A stretch of DNA of 64,000 nt from Nicotiana tabacum (GCF_000715075.1 NC_134102.1:106590001-106654000), one strand, 5' to 3'; shown: positions 49,913-62,790, counted from the first letter of the stretch. Program-made: numbers and translations. Notes: generated by a model from the sequence alone, not told the origin.

Positions 49913-52705
49913 TGTAACGACCCGGCCAGTCGTTCCGAGAGTTATAGCCATGTTTTCTCATTTCTGCTTCTTTATGTGTTGTTCAGCTGTGTTGAGTTGC
50001 ATCGAGTTAGTAGGTTTGGGTCCGGAGTAGTTTTAGAGTGAAATGAGATACTTAGTCCCTTAGTTAGAAAGTTAAGTTAGAAAAGTCAACCGAAAGTTGA
50101 CTTATGAATTAACGAACTCATTGGGTGATTTTAGACTTAGGAGTTTGTCCAGAATATAATCTGGAGGTCCGTGGTAGAATTAGACTTGAATTGGCGAAAG
50201 TTAGAAATTTGGCGATTTTGGTCGGCAGTGAAAAATTTGATATCGGGGTGGGAATGGAATTTCGGAAGTTGGAGTAGGTTCGTAGTGTCATTTGTGATGT
50301 GTGTGCAAAATTTAATTTTATTCCGAGTTGATTTGGTATGTTTCGGCGCGAGTTTTTGGAAGCCGAAAGTTCGAAAGTTCATTTAGTTTGATTTGAGGCG
50401 CGTTTCGTCGCTTAAATGTTGTTATGCATGATTTGAGGCCTTGAGTTATTATGTGTTATATTATGGGACTTGTTAGTATGTTCGTACGGGGTCCCGAGGA
50501 GCTCGGGTGAGTTTCGGATAGGTTTGGGCTGCGTTGTGCTCGTTTTTCTTATGTTTCGACGTCGTTTCTTCCAGCATAAATGGTACCACATTAAGCAAAT
50601 GAGCTTCGATTTTTGTTTTGATTGAAGCATTAGAACCTTATCGTAATTATGGACTCGTAGCAAAAAGAATCGTTGAATTTGGACATCGTATGAGGATTTT
50701 ATGGTCATTTTACTAAGAATTAGGTTGCCAGATTTTTCAGAATAATTATGAAATTGCCACTGACGGCGTATTTAAAAATCTGCACTATTTGCAAATATTG
50801 AAACCAACATATCTCCTTCACTATAAGGTCAAATTGAGTTATTCAAAAGCCTAACTTGACTAAAATTTCACAAGGAATTCATTGAAGGCAGAAAAAGCGA
50901 GTTTCGGGATTGTTTGTACGAGAAACGAGGCAGAATAGCTAGCAGAAAAATATATAAAACGAGGGCTTGTTCATTCGGTCATATTTTGAGTTAGGAAGCT
51001 CGGATTTGGGCGATTTTGGGGGCAATTTTCACCATAAGGATTGGGGTAAGTGTTCTCTACTCAGTTTTGGTTATATTTCATGAATCCATCTTCGTTTTTG
51101 GAATTTGATTGATGATTTCAAAGTGAAATTGAGGGAGTTAGGGTTTGAGTTTTGGAGAGTTTTAGGTAGGGATTTAAGGGATCAAACGGAATCCGATTTT
51201 GATAAATTTTATATGGTTAGACTCGGGAGAGGACGGGGGTTTTGATTCTGCCATTGTTGACTGGTTCCGAGACATGGGCCCGGGGGCCGGTTTCGGATTT
51301 TTGGCATATTTTGTATTTTTTATTGTGAAATTCGATTCGTTAGCCTATGTTGATGGTATTAATCTGATTATGGTTAGATTTGGAGCTTTTGGAGACCGAG
51401 TCCAGAGACGAGGGCATCCTGGAGTAGGAATTTACGTTGTTAAGGTAAGTAACAGTTTTAACTCTGGCTTTGAGGGTATAAACCCGGAGAATTTGATATC
51501 ACGTGATTGTTTAAAAGTGATACCCATGCTAGGTGACGGGCGTGTGGGTTTGCACCGGGAGGGATTGAGACTTGGTCCGTCCCGTGAGGCCTCATGGCCA
51601 TCATGCGTGTTTACGTAGTTACTTGTTATTGAACTTGTCTGCTTTCATGTTAGAGATCATGCTTAGGCTTTATTTATGCTCACATTATTTGTACTCAGTC
51701 ATAGAAATTATTGTACATATTTACCCCAGCCTCTATTATTTGCTAATATGCTGTGATACTTGATGCGGGATGTGTTCCCTTATTTGTTGATGATGGTGAG
51801 GCCAGTGAGGTACATGATTGAGTGGGGTCGAGGGCCTGGTTGTGAGGATATTAATACCATAGCGCGTGAGTTGTCCGCATAGCACGTGAGTTGACCGTGC
51901 GAGTCCAGGTATTGATACCATAGCGCGTGAGTTGTCCGCGTAGCACGTGAGTTGACCGTGCGGATCCAAGTATTGATATGAGGGCACGTGAGTTGTCTGT
52001 GCGTAGCGCTTGGGCTTTCGGAGCCCATCCGGAGTCTGTACACACACCCAGTGAGCGTAGAGTGATGAGCGTTGAGTGCTGAGTGCGAGTGTTAAGTGAT
52101 GGAGTGACATTGCTGTGAGGTTGCGTTTACTTTTGTTGTTGCTGTATTTACCTGTTAATTTTCCTTGTAGTCTTACTGATTTATGAAATTACCTGTCTAC
52201 TCATGTTTGTACTTAATTGTGGAAATAATAATTGGATTATTCTGCTTAGCTCGTCACTACTGCTCAGTTCCTTAGTTATTTCTGTTACTACTGAGTCGGT
52301 TGTACTCAAACTACACCCTGCACTTTATGTGCAGATCCAAGTGAGTTAGAAGGCGGCGATCTTTGAGTTTAGGCCGGCTATCTTTGGAGACTGCAAGGTA
52401 ACTGTTAGCGTCCGCATGACCTTGTTACTCCTCTTGTCATTTCTTCGTTTGGACAGTTAGACAGCTTATATATCTTAGTTCATAGTTTTAGATGCTCATG
52501 ACTTAGTGACACCCCGATGTTTGAGGCTCGTATCTGTATTTTCTATAATTATATTTAGAGTTGATTTAGTTTATGAAAAATTCAAATGCTGGAAATGTTT
52601 TATTAAATTCTTATAATCACTTTAGTAGTAATATTTTGGGAAATAGGCTTGCCTTGTAACATGATAGGCGCCATCACGACCATGGTTAGATTTTGGATCG
52701 TGACA
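49913..52705 (+). mobile_element. Inner gypsy LTR, apparently solo
   Basis: 2793 bp, starting TGTAACGACCCGGCC and ending GGATCGTGACA, with ends and internal phrases like those of the LARD LTR (for example 'ggggtcccg' then 'ctcgggtg'). No primer-binding site follows and no internal region is present. The flanks atgca and tttct do not match, so either the target duplication was lost or the copy arose by recombination or a later deletion. Confidence 0.65.
51850..52005. repeat. Minisatellite of GCGTGAGTTG units in the inner LTR
   Basis: Imperfect units of about 22 bp built on 'agcacgtgagttgaccgtgc' recur six or seven times, grouped in two larger blocks of about 62 bp each starting 'attgataccatagcgcgtgag' or a close variant. 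It is the counterpart of the array at 21484-21760. Confidence 0.8.
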
Positions 52706-53595
52706 TTTCTCCACTATCGAGTTATAATCGATGGGCATGCCCCTATTGGGCAACCTCTGATCAGATAATAAGTTATATACCGAGCCTACTGTGGCCGAGC
52801 GCCTATGAGAGAGCCCATGATGGCCGAGATACAGAGCCTAGTATGGCCAAGCGCCTATGGGCGAGCCTACTACGGCCGAGCAGTTACATGTACCGAGCCT
52901 TATAGGGCCGAACATTTATTTTACTTACTATATTGAATGAGCTGAGTCAGTATCAACAGGTAAGTATATCTCCAGATCATCTTTGACTCCCAGTTACTTT
53001 CAGTTATTATATTATCAGTTCAGTTTAAGCTTTCAGTTATGTTATTGCCTTACATACTCGGTACATTATTTCGTACTGACATCCCTTTTCTGGGGACGCT
53101 GCATTTCATGCGTGCAAGTTCAGATAGACAGACAGGTAGACCTCCTCAGTAGGTGTTTCTCGAGTTCAGCCTGATCGGTAAGCTTCACGTCCTTCGGAGT
53201 TGTCGGGTCTAGGGTTTTGTGTTCATCTTCTATATGTATGTGTATATGTTATGGGTAGGTCGGGGCCCTGTTCCGATCACAATACATCAGTAGAGGCTTG
53301 TAGACATATCCTGTTAGCTAGTGCAGTATGTTGGGCTTGTAGGCCTGGTATGTATATTTTGTTGGTTTGTCAACTGTAGTAGTTATGACGGCCTTATCGG
53401 TCCAGTTTTATATTGATGTTTAGTCAGCGCTAGTTTCCGTTCAGTTTTATATTTTGCTTTGTAATATGTCTTGCAATGTGGCCCCATGGCCAAATTATGA
53501 CATTATATGTTCAGAGTCCCTTAGTCGCAAGTTGGTACGCTAGGTTAGGTGAGACATCATGTGCCGGTCTCGCCCCCCAGGTTCGGAGCGTGACA

Positions 53596-54065
53596 GGCGG
53601 CCTAAGAAGTATTGGGGAGAGGTGATCAGACAGGACATGATTAGGCTTCAGATTTCCATGGACATGGCCCTTTATAGGAAGCTGTGGAGGTCGAGTATTA
53701 GGGTTGTAGGTTAGGAGATAGTTGAGTCTTGCCTTACTTTGTACCTTCGTGAGACTAGTCTGGTAGGACTTTTGTCTAAGATAGCTAGTGGTAATATTGT
53801 GTCTTACTACTCTTTCGTTTCTCATAGTGTTGGGTCTATTTACTGGCTATCACTTTTGCTTTGCATCTATCTTCTGATTTTCATGTTGTTATTTTTCCTA
53901 TGATCTCTGTGGTGGTACTGATATTGTCTCCTTTTGTCTTCTTGAGCCTAGGGTCTTTCGGAAACAGCCTCTCTACTCCTTCGGGGTAGAGGTAAGGACT
54001 TCGTACATACTATCCTTCCCAAACCCCACTAGTAAAATTTTACTGGGTCGTTGTTGTTGTTGTTG
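53596..54065 (+). pseudogene. C-terminal end and 3' tail of the RTE LINE
   Basis: 53596-53714 reads RRPKKYWGEVIRQDM and then KLWRSSIRV to a TAG stop, the usual end of RTE ORFs. The following 350 bases are the LINE 3' untranslated tail with 'aggtaaggacttcgtacata' (part) and the terminal GTT run at about 54043-54063. Confidence 0.8.
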
Positions 54066-55035
54066 TCATAGCCAAACAGTGATTCCAAAAAAAGTGAAAA
54101 AAAAAGTAAAAAAATATTTATAGTCAAACGGGCCTTAGTTTAATGCACAAGATTCAAAAAAAAAACTTTATATTCTTAAACTTCTTCAGTCAAATTCGGA
54201 TATAATAAAATGAACATTTAAATCAAATCAAGTAGTTTAACCTTAGCAGTTAAAATGTCCATGAAAAACATATGTCTTATGTTTATTTATTCGATAAAAT
54301 CAAGTGCGACTAAGGGTGTGTTTGGTAGGAAGACGGAAAATATTTTCCTAAAAAATATTATCTTGGAAAATGAGTAGTTTTATCACTCATTTTTCGTTGG
54401 TTGATTGGTGAGTGAAAAAAAATCGGAAAATATTTTCTAGTGTTTGGTTAGAGAGTAGAAAATTTTTGTTTGAAAAATAATTTTTATGCTACTCTACTCA
54501 TCCCCCTTCCCCCAAATCCCCATATTTCATGTGCTTCCCCCTCCCCCTTCCCCCCTCCAAAATATCAATATTTTCAGGATTATATTTTCTTCAAGAATTT
54601 AATTATTCTTTAAAAAAATCACACATTTAAATTCACACAAATCCAAAAAATTAATGTGTTGCTTTACTTTTTTCACGCAAAAATAACGTTGAAATTTGTG
54701 CTCCATAACTTAAAAAAAATATTCTTTTTTTGGTTTAAAAAAAAGTACTCTTTCTACAATATGAAAGAAAGTATTCATTTTGTTGAAATGAAAGAAAATA
54801 CTTTTTACTACATTTTGTTAAAATAAAATAAAATATTTTTTCTACATCATGAAAAGAAAGTGCGAGTACTTTTTTGTTGAAATGAAAGAAAATACTTTTT
54901 ACTATATCATTTTGTTGAAATGAAATAAAATATTTTTTTATATCACGAAAAGAAAATACTCATTTTGGTAAAAAAAAAAATACTCTTAATAATATTTTTA
55001 TTTAGGGTGGAGGAAGGGGTTTTGGGTGGAGTGAG

Positions 55036-55625
55036 TGATGGGTCCATCCCATGTGTAAGGAAGACATCTTCCTTTTGGCTTTGAATTGTCAAGCCAACTA
55101 AAGAAATAGTAAGGAAGATTTTATGGCAAATATTTCTTTGGTTTCACATTGAATATTTGACTCTTGCCAAACTCATGATATCATTGATGACATCAATGAA
55201 GCAATCCTAAACACTATAAATAGGTGTCTTTCTCTCATTGTAATACACACCAACAAAGAGAGAAAGAAAAAGTGGGGTTTCACAGACAAGGTATAAGAAA
55301 ATAGTCTGTAAGAAAAATAGAAAGTGAGCGATATTGTAGTAAGGTGAGAATATCAAAAGAGGGTTATTTCTTTTGAGTGTTGTAGTGGTATTTTGAGTAT
55401 TTTACTCGGACCTACAAAGTGTAAAATTCCTTGCTATAGTGATATCGGTTGCTCCTCTCAGGGCCGTGGTTTTTTCCTTATTCAAAAGGGCTTTCCACGT
55501 AAAAATCTTGGTGTCGTTGTCACTCTTTTATTCTTGTTAATGTTAATTACCGTATTTCGGTGCTACATTATTATTTCTCTTTTATTACCGTGAATATTAT
55601 TTTTGTAGGGGATTTATTCCCAACA
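55036..55625 (+). repeat. 5' LTR of the Tnt1-type element
   Basis: 590 bp, TGATGGGTCC to CCCAACA, followed by the primer-binding site. It is nearly identical to 59693-60243 over the shared part, so the element is fairly young despite its broken ORF. Confidence 0.9.
55214..55223 (+). promoter_or_regulatory. TATA box in the Tnt1-type LTR
   Basis: ACTATAAATAG near 55212-55223 is followed about 30 bases later by 'attgtaatacacacc', where transcription would start in this LTR type. The 3' LTR has the same motif near 59871. Confidence 0.65.
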
Positions 55626-55627
55626 AC

Positions 55628-55639
55628 TGGTATCAGAGC
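55628..55639 (+). other. Primer-binding site (initiator tRNA-Met)
   Basis: TGGTATCAGAGC lies two bases after the LTR end. Confidence 0.92.
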
Positions 55640-55702
55640 ACATGTTCTTCTCGTTCACAGAAATACTATTCACTGTCGGTAGTACTATACTCGGTGAAAA
55701 AT

Positions 55703-56760
55703 AAAAATATCTGGAGTAAAGTATGAGGTAGCAAAATTTAACGGAGATAGTGGTTTCTCAATATGGCAAAGAAGGATGAGAGATCTGTTCATCCAACATG
55801 GATTACACAAGGTACTAGATGTTGATTCCAAAATGCCTGATACCATGAAAGCTGAGGATTGAGCTGACTTGGATGAAAGGGCTGCTAGTGCAATCAGGTT
55901 GCACTTATCAGATGATGTGATACATAACATCATTGATGAAGACACTGCGCGTGGCATTTGGGCAAGGTTGGAAAGCCTATACATGTCCAAAACATTAACA
56001 AATAAATTGTACATGAAGAAGAAACTATACGCCCTATACATGGGTGAAGGTACGAATTTTTTGTCACATTTAAATATGTTTAATGGACTAATCACATAGC
56101 TCGCCAATCTCGGAGTGAAAAACGAGGAAGAAGATAAAGCCATCTTATTGTTGAACTCGTTGTCATCGTCGTAAGATAAATTGGCAATAACCATCCTGCA
56201 CGGTAAGACTACCATTGAGTTGAAAGATGTCACATCAGCTCTTTTACTCAATGAGAAGATGAGAAAGAAGCCTGAAAATCAAGGACATGCTCTCATCACA
56301 GAAGGTAGAGGCAAGAATTATCAAAGGAATTCGAGCAACTATGGTAGATACGGAGCTCGTGGGAAGTCTAAGAACCGATCCAAATCAAGAGCTAGAAATT
56401 GCTACAATTGTGATCAACCAGGTCACTTCAAAAGAGATTGCCCAAATCCAAGGAAGGGCAAAGGTGAAACTAGTGGCCAGAAGAATGACGACAACACAAC
56501 CGCCATGGTGCAAAACAATGATAATGTTGTCCTCTGTATAAACGAGGAAGAGGAATGCATGCACTTATCAGGTCCAGAGTCGGAATGGGTGGTTGATACA
56601 GCAACATCTTACCATGCCACACCGGTAAGAGATCTTTTTTACAGATATGTAGCAGGTGATTTCGGTCTTGTGAGAATGGGTAACACAAGTTACTCAAAGA
56701 TTGCGGGGATTGGTGACATTTGTATCAAGACAAATGCCGGATGCACATTGGTTCTGAAGT
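55703..56760 (+). pseudogene. Tnt1-type gag and protease region, degenerate
   Basis: The Gag frame begins near 55703 without an ATG at the expected place. In-frame stops occur at about 55860 (TGA), 56097 (TAG) and 56173 (TAA). 55869-56099 and 56181-56760 hold readable parts: the Gag body with LYMKKKLYALYMGEG, the zinc knuckle CYNCDQPGHFKRDC at 56400-56441, and the protease segment VVDTATSYHATP. A stop at about 56760 coincides with an apparent deletion of some 20 codons relative to the family. Confidence 0.85.
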
Positions 56761-56766
56761 AGAGAC

Positions 56767-57800
56767 CAAGATGGATACGAGAACTATTTTGCAAATCAAA
56801 AGTGGAGACTCACCAAGGGATCATTGGTGATTGCAAAGGGAGTTTCTCGTAGCACGTTATACAGGACAAATGCAGAAATATGCCAAGGTGGATTGAACGC
56901 GGCACAATATGAGATTTCTGCAAATTTGTGGCACAAAATGATGGGTCATATGAGCGAGAAGGGATTGCAGATTCTTGCCAAGAAATCACTCATTTCTTAT
57001 GCCAAAGGTACAACGGTAAAATCCTATAACTACTGTCTATTTGGTAAGCAGCATAGAGTCTCATTTCAGACATCGTCTGAAAGAAAATTGAATATACGTG
57101 ATTTGGTATATTCTGATGTTTGTTGTCCAATAGAAATTGAATCGATGGGCGGTAAAAAAATATTTTGTTACTTTTATTGATGATGCTTCACGAAAATTAT
57201 GGGTTTATATTTTGAAAACTAAGGATCAGGTGCTTCAAGTTTTCCAGAAGTTTCATGCTATGGTGAAAAGGGAGACAAGCTAAAAGCTAAAGTGTCTCTG
57301 AAGTGACAATGGAGGTGAGTACACTTCAAGGAAATTTGAAGAGTATTTTTCGAACCATGGGATCAGACATGAACAGACAGTTCCTGGAACCCCATAACAC
57401 AATAGCGTAGCCGAAACGATGAATCGCACTATTGTGGAGAAGGTGAGAAGCATGCTCAGAATGGCTAAACTGCCTAAGTCATTCTGGGGTGAAGCAGTTC
57501 GGACAGCCTGTTACCTGATCAATAGGAGTCCATCATTTCTGTTGGCGTTTGACATCCCAAAGAGAGTTTAGACTAACAAGGAGGTGTCCTACTCGCATGT
57601 GAAGGTGTTCGATTGAAAAACTTTTGCACATGTACCAAAGGAGCAGAGAACAAAGCTGGATGATAAATCGGTTCCTTGTATATTCATCGGATATGGAGAT
57701 GAATAATTCGGATACAGATTGTGGGATCCCGTAAAGAAGAAGATCATCATAAGCAGAGATGTAGTCTTCCGAGAAAATGAAGTTGGAACTGCTCATGATA
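56767..57800 (+). pseudogene. Tnt1-type integrase, degenerate
   Basis: The GAG-pre-integrase segment is at 56824-57180 (LWHKMMGHMSEKGLQIL). The catalytic core follows through several frameshifts at about 57180-57560, including a 'GTP-HN' region near 57385 where a Gln codon has become a stop. The C-terminal part at about 57600-57800 contains FIGYGDE and LWDPVKKKIIISRDVVF. Confidence 0.8.
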
Positions 57801-57839
57801 TGTCAGAGAAGGCCAAGAATGGTATTATTCCTAACCTTG

Positions 57840-58965
57840 TTACTATTCCTTCTACTTCTAACAATCCCACAAAATGTAGAAAGTACGACCGACGAGGTTG
57901 CCGAGCAGGGGGAGCAACCTGGTGAGGTTATTGAGCAGGGGGAGCAACTTGATGATGATGTCGATCAAGTGGATCACCCCACTCTGGGAGAAGAACAACC
58001 TCAACCTATAAGGAGATCAGAAAGGCTAAGAGTAGAGTCATGCAGGTACCCTTCCACGGAGTATGTCCTCATCAGTGATGAGGGAGAGCTAGAAAGTCTT
58101 AAGGAGGTGATGTCCCATCCAGAAAAGAACCAATGGATGAAAGTCATGCAAGAGGAGATGGAATCTTTGCAGAAAAATGGCACGTACAAGCTGGTTAAAC
58201 TTCCAAAGGGTAAAAGACCACTCAAATGTAAGTGGGTCTTTAAACTCAAGAAAGATGGAAATGGCAAGCTGGTCATATACAAAGCTCGATTGGTGGTAAA
58301 AGGCTTCGAACAGAAGAAAAGTATTGATTTTGACGAAATTTTCTCACATGTTGTCAAAATGACTTCTATTCGAACAATCTTGAGCTTAGCAGCTAGCCTA
58401 GATCTTGAAGTAGAGCAGTTGGACATGAAAAACTGCATTTCTTCACGGAGATTTGGAAGAGGAGATCTATATGGAGAAGCCAGAAGGATTTGAAGTAGCT
58501 GAAAGGAAACACATGATGTACAAACTGAATAAAAGTCTTTATGGGTTGAAGCAGGTACCAAGGCAGTGGTACACGAAGTTTGACTCATTCAGGAAATTTA
58601 AAACTTACACAAAGACATATTCTGATCCATGTGTATACTTCAAAATATTTTCTGAAAATAACTTTATTATATTGTTGTTGTATATGAATGACATGTTAAT
58701 TGTAGGTAAAGACAAGGGGTTGATCGCAAAGTTTAAAGGAGATTTGTCCAAGTCATTTGATATGAAGGACTTGGGCCCAACACAACAAATTCTGGGTATG
58801 AAGATAGTTCGAGAGCGAACAAGCAGAAAGTTGTGGCTGTCTCAGGAGAAGTACGTTGAACGTGTATTGGAACGCTTCAACATGAAGAATTCTAAGCCAG
58901 TCAGTACACCTCTTGCTAGTCATCTAAAGTTGAGCAAGAAGATGTGTCCTACAAGTGTGGAGGAG
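57840..58965 (+). pseudogene. Tnt1-type reverse transcriptase, degenerate
   Basis: 57777-58493 runs from the acidic linker into RT (WMKVMQEEMESLQKNGTYKL, KARLVVKGFEQKKSIDFDE). The frame shifts at about 58435, and 58453-58971 carries the rest (KLNKSLYGLKQVPRQWY). The catalytic motif, normally YVDD, reads YMND at about 58681-58692, so one metal-binding Asp is Asn. The copy cannot have an active RT. Confidence 0.87.
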
Positions 58966-58974
58966 AAATGAAAC

Positions 58975-59644
58975 ATGGCTAGAGTTCCTTATTCTTCAGC
59001 AGTTGGAAGCTTGATGTATGCAATGGTATGCACCAGACCTGATATTGCTCATGCAGTTGGTATTGTTAGCAGATTCCTTGAAAATCCTAGAAAGGAACAT
59101 TGGAAGCAGTCAAGTGGATACTCAGGTACCTGAGAGGTACCACGAGAGATTGTTTTTGCTTTGGAGGATCTGATCCAATCTTGAAGAGCTATACAGATGC
59201 TGATATGCAGGTGACATTGATAATAGAAAATCCACTACTGGATATTTGTTTACATTTTCAGGGGGAGCTATATCATGGCAGTCAAGGTTGCAGAAGTGTG
59301 TCGCACTCTCTACAACTGAGGCGGAGTATATTGTCGCTACTGAAGCTGGCAATAAGATGATATGGTTGAAACGGTTCCTTCAAAAGCTTGGCTTGCATCA
59401 GAAGGAGTATGTCGTCTATTGTGACAGTCAAAGTGCAATAGACCTTAGCAAGAACTCCATGTACCATGCAAGGACCAAACACATCGATTTGAGATTTCAC
59501 TGGATTCGAGAAATGGTAGAGAATGAATCTCTAAAAGTCTTGAAGATTTGTACTTGTGAGAATCCCGCGGATATGCTGACCAAGGTGGTACCAAGAGACA
59601 AGTTCGAATTGTGCAAAGAACTTGTCGGCATGAACTCTATATGA
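58975..59644 (+). pseudogene. Tnt1-type RNase H, degenerate
   Basis: 'SSAVGSLMYAMVCTRPDIAH' is encoded near 58995. RNase H follows with a frameshift near 59210: YTDAD at about 59190, then 59246-59644 with ALSTTEAEYIVATEA, YCDSQSAIDLSKN and ENPADMLTK. The stop at 59642-59644 is the natural end of the polyprotein. Confidence 0.85.
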
Positions 59645-59679
59645 AAAACTGGAGTTACCTCCTTCAGGTGCATGAGACT

Positions 59680-59692
59680 GGAGGGGGAGATT
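59680..59692 (+). other. Polypurine tract of the Tnt1-type element
   Basis: GGAGGGGGAGATT stands directly before the 3' LTR. Confidence 0.85.
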
Positions 59693-60243
59693 TGATGGGT
59701 CCATCCCATGTGTAAGGAAGACATATTCCTTTTGGCTTTGAATTGTCAAGCCAACTAAAGGAATAGTAAGGAAGATTTTATGGCAAATATTTCTTTGGTT
59801 TCACATTGAATATTTGACTCTTGCCAAACTTATGATATCATTGATGACATCAGTGAAGCAATCCTAAACACTATAAATAGGTAGCTTGCTCTCATTGTAA
59901 TACACACCAACAAAGAGAGAAAGAAAAAGTGGAATTTCACAGACAAGGTATAAGAAAATAATCTGTGAGGAAAATAGAGAGTGAGCGATATTGTAGTAAG
60001 GTGAGAATATCAAAAGAAGGTTATTTCTTTTGAGTGTTGTAGTGGTCTTTGAAATATTTTACTCGGACCTACAAAGTGTAAAATTCCTTGCTATAGTGAT
60101 ATCAGTTGCTCCTCTCAGGGCTGTGGTTTTTCCCTTATTCAAAATGGCTTTCCACGTAAAAATCTTGGTGTCGTTGTTACTCTTTTATTCTTGTTAATGT
60201 TAATTACCGTATCTCGGTGCTACGTTATTATTCCGCTTTTATT
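59693..60243 (+). repeat. 3' LTR of the Tnt1-type element, 3'-truncated
   Basis: 551 bp. It follows the 5' LTR closely until 'ctttta', then changes to MITE sequence. About 39 bases, including the terminal CA, are missing. Confidence 0.85.
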
Positions 60244-60494
60244 TCGGGTGTGGGGTGTGGGTGGGGTAAGGGTTGGGTGGGCAGGGTTGGGTGAGTTGGT
60301 GGGGATGAGAATAAGAATAGGGTAGGAAGGGTTGAAAAAGAGTTTTGAAAAATACTTTTCTTTTTTTTGATATGGAAAATATTTTACTCCAATTGGAGGA
60401 AAATGAATTCATGAGAAAAATATTTTCTAAAATATTTAAATCAACCAAAAAAAAAATTTGAAAAATATTTTAATTCGTCTCAAACACACCCTAA

Positions 60495-62085
60495 GTTTGC
60501 CTAAAATAAAAAAGAGGGAGTTTTATTGTCGCGCTTTTAAATGATGATGATGATGATGACTACTCTGATAAGAATACTTATTTTATTTTAAACTTCTAAG
60601 CTACACGTGTCAAATATTGTAACACAGAGTAATTATTGTACATATATCCTGAATCATTTCATCTCATGATTAAAGTTAAAATATGATTAATAATTTACAG
60701 ATGTGGCATAAACCCAAGGTTGTAATGGAGGTTGTTTGTTCACTTTTTCACTGTGTCCAATCAACTGACAACTTGTTGAGAAATATAGTGAAGTGTGTAG
60801 ATTTTTGAGTCAAATCAGAGAGATTGTGGAACAGGTGGAAGTGAGACTACTGGGCTGTGAACAGGCTGTACTTTGTAGTTTACCGGCTACTCCCGGTTTC
60901 CCTCCCCCGACAACCAAAGTAGCTGTCGGTGGCAACTGTCCATTTTCACTCTGTTTCAGCATTTGCTGGTTTTCACAACATAAAATAAAAGAATTTATGT
61001 CATGTTTGTGTCTAATTACATATACACCCTTGCACCTCACACCGACACTCTCAAATTGTATTTTTTTTTGCTGCAAATTCTGTTAATTAATATACCAAAA
61101 ATTAAATGTTAAACTCATTTTCTTTTCTGTTAAATAAGAGCCCTTTATATCAAACTCAAAAACATTAAGAACTTTTTTGTTTAAACTGAATATTTATTTT
61201 ATTTGTAATCCGTCTCAAAATATATTACTTCATCAGTACATTTGAGGGACAGGAGTAATATTTTAAGAATTCGAATAATGATATGTAACTGGATAAGTAT
61301 TTGAAGTCTTTTTCTTATTTAGACACTCTTCTTTCTTGGTTAACAAAGAAAAAGTTTCTTGTCACTAATAAGCTTTCTAGAAATTAGAATATGCTTAATT
61401 AAATGCAACTATTTAAATATAGAATTAGAATCAAATAATATCAACAATGACAATATATCCATAAAATTCAATAAGTGAGGTCTGAAGAAGGTAATATGTA
61501 TCCAGACTTGACCCATATCTTGTGAAGGTATAATCAAATAATTTCGAAAAATAATTTTCAGAAAATACAAGAGGTTTCTGTAAAAATTATATTTTGACTG
61601 ATAATGTGTATATATAACAAAAACAACTTCTTATTATGTGATAAAAACGTATACAATATATTGTTTGACTTAATTGATGTCATTTAAAGCACTTATGAAA
61701 CATTAATTGTTACGCACAGTTTCTAATTTTCAGTCGTTCATTTGTTCTTATTTTTTCCTAACAATATTAGGTAACGTGAAAATATATTGAATTCTCCATG
61801 ACATGCATGAAAGTAGTTAAATTTTTTGAAAAAGGTAGATACAAAGTTTGACCAGAAAATGTGTTAGGTCCTTTGTCAAATCTTGTAGCTCTTGATATTT
61901 TTATTTACTTCCCTCGTCATGAGATTAACTAAACCAAAGTTAAATCAGTAGATAGGGCATCACCATCACATTTATATTTTCTGAGTCATAATTAGTTGGA
62001 ATTTTGAATCGAGTGGTTATTGTAGTGGTTCACTATCTTTCTGGAAAACGTCAAATATAACGTACGTACTAGATATTTAAAAAAT

Positions 62086-62090
<5 letters not shown>
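60495..62090. other. AT-rich intergenic DNA, no gene seen
   Basis: A short (ATG)n run lies at about 60541-60560. 60700-61090 is less AT-rich and has a 97-codon frame on the plus strand and an 88-codon frame on the minus strand. Neither resembles a known family, and they overlap as mirror images, so they are not called. Confidence 0.5.

Positions 62091-62135
<45 letters not shown>
62091..62135. repeat. (AT)n microsatellite
   Basis: About 22 AT units. Confidence 0.95.
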
Positions 62136-62138
<3 letters not shown>

Positions 62139-62447
62139 AATAGGTATTCAATATTGTATAAAATTATATATTTGAAAAAAAAATAAAGAGATAAAGAGAT
62201 CTTTCTTATATATAATAGGAGATGCAATTAAAGACACCATAATAAGCCAATTGGCAACATAATAAAAAGTCACTTCGTAATTTTAGGACAAAATTAGTTA
62301 GGTAATAGTTAATTTTTTTTTTGACTTTAAATTTTAATAAAACTAAATTATGCATTATTTATTATTAATAATTAGTTGCACTTTTTGAAATTGAATTTAA
62401 TAAGAAAAGTCTAATTTGAATTTGAAATAATTATAAGCAACATAGTA

Positions 62448-62712
62448 AAAACATATAAAAATAAAAACTTTATATCGAAAATAAAATAGAAGAAAAGTCT
62501 AATTGCTTATTCCATATAATGTAGAAAAAAATTCTAAAAATATTGATAAAGTTTATACAAAATAATAAAAGAACATATATTTTGGACGAAGTAAAAAACG
62601 TAAAAATCAAAACTTTATATTGAAAATAAAATAGAAAAAAAGTCTAGTTACTTATTCCATATAATGTAGAAAAAAATAATCAAAATATTGATACATTTTA
62701 TACAAAAGAATA

Positions 62713-62790
<78 letters not shown>

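Larger units (their letters stand above)
55036..60243 (+). mobile_element. Tnt1-type Ty1/copia retrotransposon, degenerate
   Basis: It has a 5' LTR, a primer-binding site, a gag-pol in copia order (integrase before RT), a purine tract and a 3' LTR. LTR ends, TATA context and protein phrases strongly resemble tobacco Tnt1. The total length of 5.2 kb is close to Tnt1's 5.3 kb. The polyprotein is broken by many stops and frameshifts. The last 39 or so bases of the 3' LTR are missing, so no target duplication can be seen. It lies within a Tourist-like MITE. Confidence 0.9.
54314..60491. mobile_element. Tourist-like MITE split by the copia element
   Basis: The left end GGGTGTGTTTGG at 54314 and the complement of the right end 'caaacacaccc' (to 60491) share 11 exact bases. 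TAA flanks both ends (54311-54313, 60492-60494), the 3-bp duplication typical of PIF/Harbinger MITEs. Both arms contain 'ggaaaatattttc' phrases. The arms are 54314-55035 and about 60244-60491. Confidence 0.75.

Noticed and set aside
58001..58588. 195-codon minus-strand frame
   Set aside because: It mirrors the Tnt1-type RT on the other strand. The same holds for 55685-56251 opposite gag.
60793..61086. 97-codon frame in less AT-rich DNA
   Set aside because: There is an equally long frame on the other strand, no recognisable domain, and no splice or promoter context.
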